DNA of 42,340 bases from Chara braunii (Eukaryota > Streptophyta > Charophyceae > Charales > Characeae): NCBI GenBank assembly GCA_003427395.1, contig BFEA01000380.1, forward strand, positions 1,007,945 through 1,050,284, written 5' to 3'. Position numbers and translations under genes: made by a program. Below are positions 39,367-42,340 of this stretch, piece by piece (the first letter of the stretch is position 1; every line of letters begins with the position of its first letter). The notes below the pieces were generated by a model. The model was not told where the DNA came from. It ran no database searches and saw only the letters and a program-made list of their open reading frames with translations.

Positions 39367-39690
39367 AAAAATCCCGAAGTACAATTCAACAGTGAAACAC
39401 CGATTCGGGATATAATCCTCTAAACTGACTAAGTAAACGCCAAAAATCCCGAACTGTAATTCAACACGGAAACGTCGAATGTACCGATTCGGGATATAAT
39501 CCTCTAAACTGACTAAGTGAACGCCAAAAATCCCGAACTGTAATTCAACACGGAAACGCCGACCGTACTTCAAGAAATGTTATTAAAAAATGATAGATAG
39601 ACAATGGACCCGAACTGTGATTCCACACCGAAACACCAAATATACTTCAGGATATAATCCTCTAAACTAGGTAAACACCGAAAACCCCAA
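39367..39690 (+). repeat. Tandem satellite, ~84-bp unit, four copies
   Basis: Units start AAAAATCCCGAA at 39367, 39442 and 39526, with a fourth, more diverged copy from about 39608. They share CAATTCAACA or TAATTCAACACGGAAACG, GATTCGGGATATAATCCTCT and AAACTGACTAAGTRAACGCC. The first unit is 75 bp because a short piece (GTCGAATGTAC) is missing. Units two and three are nearly identical in their first 40 bp. Confidence 0.9.
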
Positions 39691-40126
39691 AGGGCGAAGA
39701 TACATCCACAGCCCAAAACAAAGATACATTTATATGCACAGGCACTATCCTAGCCGGGTCGTCATGCTTTGGCATGCATAGTACGGCACAGCAGGCAATT
39801 CATTTGTGATATTGAATTGCGCAGAAAGGGGACGGTAGCTACCTTGTCCCTCCAGCTTGTCTGTGCTTCATGTTGTGGTCCAAGATATGTTTACGCTTGG
39901 CGCCTCTTTATTTCGCTGTGATAACATCATATCATAGAAAAGGCAAAGAGCGCAGCAGGATCGACCACGACATGAGGTTCTTGAATCTTAAACATTGCGA
40001 ATTATTTTGAAAGGACAATAAATATCAAATCTTTACGCTGAATCACTAGCCACGTCGACCAAACTAACTGAATTAGTTTTCATAAGGGGGTTGTCTTCAT
40101 AAGGGCAAAGATATATCCACACGACG

Positions 40127-40129
<3 letters not shown>
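39691..40129. other. No gene recognised
   Basis: Non-coding sequence. CAAAGATACATCCACAGCCC-like text near 39695 recurs as CAAAGATATATCCACACGAC near 40107, a small repeat around the interval. Confidence 0.4.

Positions 40130-40192
<63 letters not shown>
40130..40192. repeat. GA microsatellite
   Basis: About 30 GA units with one GACAGAG change at the right end. Confidence 0.97.
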
Positions 40193-40197
<5 letters not shown>

Positions 40198-42234
40198 TTT
40201 CTTGTGCTGGGTATTAGGAAGGGATATGATTGGCATAAGAGGATATATATCCTTTTAGAATAAAAAAATAGTTGAGGTAGGAATAAAAAAAGATCAGAAG
40301 GGAAGTACGCATGTGGAAAACGAAAATCGGAGAAAGGAAAGGGACAAAACGACTGGAGGGAAAGAAGCTAAGCGGAAAATAAAAATGGAAGCAAAAAAAA
40401 GCATTCTCTCTTCTTTGCAGTAGGCGCTTTGGCTCATCAGAATCTGAATTGTTTTGAGAAACTCTTCTTAGTCAAAATCGGGTCACATCCCCAGCATTTC
40501 ATGATTCTGTACTCTCATAAGGGACGCTGGGCCCCCAGCCTAGATTTGGGGCTTTGTCTCCAAAAAAAAGAATTTTTTTTTTTGGGGAAGTGGTGATGGT
40601 TCGAGAATGACTCCTACCAGCACATACCGGCAGATAGTACCCCCCACCAATTCATGGCAGAGCAGCAATAAATGGAGCCGTCATACCTAGTACGATTCAA
40701 CTGCCTGAGTCTGCCTCCCTACAGCTTTCAGGTTCTGCGAAACCTTCTTACCAAATGCAAGAAGGAAAAAGAAGGCAGAGATGAACAACAACGTAGCAGA
40801 AGAAGACTGCGATGAGACGACGGAGAAAAAATCACAAGAAACGTCACACAACCTTTCATTTGCTGCTCTCCGCATCGATAGAAGAAAAACAAACACCACA
40901 GAGCCTTTCATTTGCTGTTCGCTGCACCCTTAGCGACCGGCTTGTGGATCATTTTCCCTGACCCCTCCACCTCATCTTGTCATGAGGAGAGAGCGGTAGA
41001 GGCCCACATACCGCCAGTACACCTACCCGGTGTTTCAGCATTAACGCGATGAATGAATCGGCCCGCGCGCATGTCTGTATTCATTCCGGTCAGAGCGGGC
41101 CTAAGAACCCGGTACGTACTCCTGGTTCGATAGTGGAAGCGGTACAAACTGCCGCTTCCCCCAACCCTCAATCACCACTTGCACTTTCACCTACCTCGAA
41201 GACGAACGAATGGAAAAAAAAGAAGAGAATCTCGAAAAAAACGGTTCAAAAGATTCCAACTGCCGAACCTCAGGGGGAAACCTCCAAAGAAGGAAGACCC
41301 AAAAAAAAAGAATGGAAAACAGGTGCTCAGGAAAGATCTGCAGACACCTATGCGAGCTCCCTACTGTTCGTTACTAAATACCTCATCATAATGTCGACCA
41401 TGGTTCTTTCGACAGCCATCAGAAACTCCTTTCAGCCCCGTCTGCATCAAATGGATGGCCCATCGGAAGGAAGGATTCTGTCTTTAATCAGCAGAAGGAT
41501 TCTGTCCTAAAAGACCCCCTGCTCTGCAATCATTTCATAAGATCACACCAGTATACGTGGGCAACGCACGGGGCCGCCAATCCATTCAGCACACAACTTA
41601 CTTGCCAGAAAATATGGGTAACGACACTGGCACCCAAACCGGCAGAGCCCCCTGCCACCAGGCCACGAGAGGCCACCATATGAAACCACGCGAAGAGTCA
41701 ACCTACAAATTCCCTCCACGGGGCAATTTCCAAAATTTGGCATCCCGGCATCAGAGACCTTTTTCCTTTTCTTTTTTTTCCCTTTCTTTTTCCCAACAGG
41801 TCAAGTTGCATGAAGCTTTTGTGGTGGGTCGAGGACAACTACTATACTTCTTCAATGCATGGATATTCACGTCATTTCCGATCTACACCCCCCAATCTCC
41901 ATTCTCCCCCCCACCAACACCCCCCCCACATACACACACGATCTACACCACTGCCAGTTCTGTAGCCTTACCTCCTCAATTCGCCTTCAAGTCTCAAGAG
42001 CCCCATCTGACCGAAACATACAATTTCAAATACCCTCAAGGAAACACACTGCACCAGAGACCTGTCGACGTACAACAAACGTTAATCCACAAAAACGGCA
42101 TAACTGGGACCCGTGGAAGTCGAGAATAGCATCAAGAAGAGGCTAACCTTCATTTCAACACGACATGATCGTCTACCGCGTGGGCGCAGGGAATGCAGCC
42201 CTAAGGTAGCCAAATCAATGAGACTAAGAGCTAA

Positions 42235-42239
<5 letters not shown>
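40193..42239. other. No confirmed gene over 2 kb; two AC-rich open frames
   Basis: From about 41040 the sequence is A/C-rich and open in several plus-strand phases: 153 codons at 41049-41510 (Lys-rich stretch NEWKKKKRISKKTVQK), 190 codons at 41557-42129 and 95 codons at 41859-42146 (KRHNWDPWKSRIAS). The composition suggests a decayed retroelement ORF, but no gag, RT, endonuclease or zinc-knuckle motif is visible. Before 41040 I see only A-rich tracts and the duplicated CCTTTCATTTGCTG (40852 and 40903). Confidence 0.4.

Positions 42240-42292
<53 letters not shown>
42240..42292. repeat. GA microsatellite
   Basis: About 26 AG units, followed by GAGAGAGAAAGAAATAGAG at the window edge. Confidence 0.97.
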
Positions 42293-42298
<6 letters not shown>

Positions 42299-42340
42299 TC
42301 CATTTATTGTTATGAGTGTGAGAGAGAGAAAGAAATAGAG

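Noticed and set aside
39367-39690. CRISPR-like array
   Set aside because: The repeat units are contiguous, without unique spacers, and the window is eukaryotic nuclear DNA.
41049-42146. AC-rich open frames as retroelement gag or LINE ORF1
   Set aside because: Composition is suggestive, but no zinc knuckle, RT, endonuclease or capsid motif could be seen in any phase.

Overview
This window looks like intergenic-rich nuclear DNA from a green-plant-lineage eukaryote. The evidence is a U6 snRNA-like sequence, an ARIADNE-type RBR protein gene, a decayed Ty3/gypsy retrotransposon, non-autonomous DNA transposons, tRNA-like SINE heads, and nuclear insertions of mitochondrial DNA (SSU and LSU rRNA ends and a cob fragment, the SSU end being of the plant mitochondrial rrn18 type). 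There is no operon structure. The heavy load of microsatellites and decayed repeats, with one long intron-free protein gene, fits a large streptophyte algal genome. I lean towards a charophyte such as Chara, but that is an inference and not proven here.

Layout. 1-2.7 kb: a cluster of short inverted-repeat elements (MITEs) of one family, then a CT/GT microsatellite. 3.0-5.9 kb: the only convincing protein gene, an ARIADNE-like RBR protein with RING1 and IBR but no recognisable RING2; a low-complexity insert sits in its place. 6-9 kb: simple repeats, a G-box cluster, a degenerate ~40-bp minisatellite and a 103-bp duplication. 9.1-10 kb: a U6 snRNA-like copy and a second 5' half copy, both on the minus strand, separated by TTC tracts. 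10.2-10.85 kb: two adjacent foldback elements with related ends. 12.9-13.6 kb: a foldback element enclosing a 219-bp tandem repeat. 14.2-15.3 kb: AT-rich repeat DNA.

16.0-23.4 kb: a broken Ty3/gypsy element with gag, protease, RT, RNase H, a PHD-finger-like module, integrase and unusual extra ORFs downstream of integrase. It has many frameshifts, a lost catalytic Asp in the RT (YMDY) and a 244-bp hAT-like MITE inserted before RT. A second copy of that MITE lies at 29.4 kb in the opposite orientation, with a perfect 8-bp target duplication.

23.4-42.3 kb: mostly anonymous sequence with tandem repeats (26.0, 31.2, 33.7 and 39.4 kb), tRNA-like heads (31.3, 31.7 and 37.0 kb), a chimeric mitochondrial rRNA insertion (32.6-32.75 kb), a cob pseudogene (36.2-36.5 kb) and a third CTAGG-ended element (37.9 kb). 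The elements do not form a pathway. The window is mainly a record of insertion and decay around one unusual gene. All alignments are from memory and by eye; no search was run.
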